From the NCBI RefSeq assembly GCF_027066465.1, contig NZ_JAMONU010000178.1:1-6327 (forward strand): a stretch of 6,327 bases of DNA, in the 5' to 3' direction. Shown piece after piece: positions 5,430-6,327 of the stretch; position 1 is the first letter of the stretch, and every line of letters begins with the position of its first letter. The notes under the pieces are model-generated. The model was not told where the DNA came from and made no database searches. It saw only the letters and a program-made list of their open reading frames with translations. The DNA comes from Thermococcus sp. (GTDB lineage Archaea > Methanobacteriota_B > Thermococci > Thermococcales > Thermococcaceae). The position numbers and the translations under genes are program-made.

Positions 5430-6327
5430 TGGAAACACCCTCCGCGAGTATTTTCCTAATCCCCTCCGCCACGTGCCTGCCGAAGGGCCCGGAGCGGAAC
5501 TCGTCGAGGTCGCGCCCGGCCTTCTCTATCTCCTCAACCCAGCTCTCGTCCGCTATTCCGAGCCTCAGCGCTGCCGCTATTCCCGCTATCTTGCCCTCGA
5601 GCATCGCGGTTGTTGCCTCCTCAATTCCGGCCGAATCTCCCGCAACGAAGATTCCCCGAACGGTCGTTTCCATCCATTCGTCGCGAACCGCCACGTGACC
5701 TCCCAGTTCGCGGACGTACTTTATCTGACAGCCGGCTTGGTGGAGCAGTTCGATGCTGGGCCTCAGACCGACGGCGAGCGCTATGACGTCGACCTCGAGG
5801 GTCTTCTCTGTTCCCGGAATCGGCCTCCAGTTCTCGTCGAGCTGGGCCACAACGGCCCTCTCGACCTTTTCCCTTCCTTCGGCGCGCAGGATTGTATGCC
5901 TCGTGAGTATCGGAACTCCAAGACGCCTGACCTTCGCCGCATGGACGAAGTAGCCGCCGACTTTGGGCATGGCCTCTACTATCGCCTTCACTTCAACGCC
6001 GGCCTGGATGAGCTGGTAGGCGAGGATAAGCCCCACGTTTCCGGCTCCAACGATGAGAACCCTGTCTCCGGGCTTGACACCGTAGGTGTTCATGAGCGTC
6101 TGGATTGCTCCGGCGCCGTAAACCCCCGGCAAATCGTTGTTCTCAAAGGGAATCATCCTCTCCATCGCGCCGGTGGCGACGATAACTGCCCTTCCCCTGA
6201 ACTCTATCAGTTCGCGCTCCTTTCTGACTGCCAGGACGAGCTTCTCTTCGTTCTCTTGGAAGATGCCAACCGCTGAAGTTTCAAGAAATACCTCGACGTT
6301 CTCGCTCTTCCTCAGCTCCTCCTCGAG
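5422..6327 (-). CDS. pdhA: Dye-linked L-proline dehydrogenase, alpha (NADH dehydrogenase) subunit, C-terminal part
   Basis: The frame is open from the right edge (6327) to TGA at 5422, giving 301 C-terminal residues; the N-terminus with the first FAD motif lies outside the window. Seen in the visible part: VIVATGAMER (residues 48-57), the conserved strand before the second nucleotide domain; GAGNVG (94-99), a Rossmann motif; and GIFVAGDSAG (225-234), the C-terminal FAD-binding motif, followed by a helical tail. The layout resembles the alpha subunit of Thermococcales proline dehydrogenase and, more distantly, the HcnB/opine-oxidase A group. In characterised complexes the alpha subunit binds FAD and ATP and oxidises NADH with dyes. 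ATG 6165 is an internal methionine, not the start. The gene heads the visible operon and overlaps pdhF by 8 bp; its promoter is outside the window. Confidence 0.86.
   Translation of the reverse strand, partial: LEEELRKSENVEVFLETSAVGIFQENEEKLVLAVRKERELIEFRGRAVIVATGAMERMIPFENNDLPGVYGAGAIQTLMNTYGVKPGDRVLIVGAGNVGLILAYQLIQAGVEVKAIVEAMPKVGGYFVHAAKVRRLGVPILTRHTILRAEGREKVERAVVAQLDENWRPIPGTEKTLEVDVIALAVGLRPSIELLHQAGCQIKYVRELGGHVAVRDEWMETTVRGIFVAGDSAGIEEATTAMLEGKIAGIAAALRLGIADESWVEEIEKAGRDLDEFRSGPFGRHVAEGIRKILAEGVSNE

Noticed and set aside
6163..6165. ATG 6165 as start of the alpha subunit
   Set aside because: The frame continues open to 6327 and the upstream residues form the conserved VIVATGA strand, so this methionine is internal.
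5473..6276. Plus-strand open frame of 267 codons opposite pdhA
   Set aside because: Shadow of the alpha-subunit gene, whose Rossmann and FAD motifs are on the minus strand; no domain is seen in the antisense product.
1..6327. tRNA, rRNA, CRISPR array, IS element or transposase
   Set aside because: No cloverleaf-like or regularly spaced repeats, terminal inverted repeats with a transposase, or rRNA-like stretches were seen when reading both strands.

Overview
This window looks like a chromosomal segment of a hyperthermophilic archaeon of the order Thermococcales, most likely a Thermococcus. The reasons are the protein families present (a four-subunit dye-linked L-proline dehydrogenase, an archaeal-type UMP kinase, an aRelB/aRelE-type toxin-antitoxin locus, a Nox/CoA-disulfide-reductase-like flavoprotein), purine-rich BRE plus TATA promoters placed only about 30 nt before start codons, GGTG/GGAGG ribosome-binding sites, and compact genes that often overlap by a few bases. 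No database search was possible; family names come from motifs and from remembered relatives.

Left part (1-1590, minus strand): the N-terminus of a membrane protein runs off the left edge. Its start codon overlaps the stop of a Nox/CoADR-family flavoprotein that has its own promoter. Just upstream lies a small RelB-like antitoxin gene whose toxin partner survives only as the C-terminal 27 codons, recognisable as the tail of archaeal RelE. Next comes pyrH (UMP kinase), also minus strand, with its own BRE/TATA promoter.

Middle (2600-3270, plus strand): a second toxin-antitoxin pair, a VapB-like small protein overlapping a PIN-domain VapC toxin with all its acidic residues. It is more AT-rich than its neighbours and lies divergent from pyrH and convergent with the next operon.

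Right part (3284-6327, minus strand): an operon in the order alpha (incomplete at the right edge), ferredoxin-like subunit, BFD-like [2Fe-2S] subunit, beta. This is the pdhA-F-X-B order known for the heterotetrameric dye-linked L-proline dehydrogenase of Thermococcales. The beta subunit oxidises L-proline, the alpha subunit is an NADH-dye dehydrogenase, and the two small subunits carry iron-sulfur clusters. The tight packing is broken once, between pdhF and pdhX, by a 207-bp spacer rich in palindromes that also holds an open frame fitting exactly between the two genes.

The most notable points are the decayed relBE locus with a surviving antitoxin, the presence of toxin-antitoxin loci on both sides of pyrH, and the unexplained spacer inside the proline dehydrogenase operon. 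I see no tRNA, rRNA, CRISPR array, IS element or replication origin.
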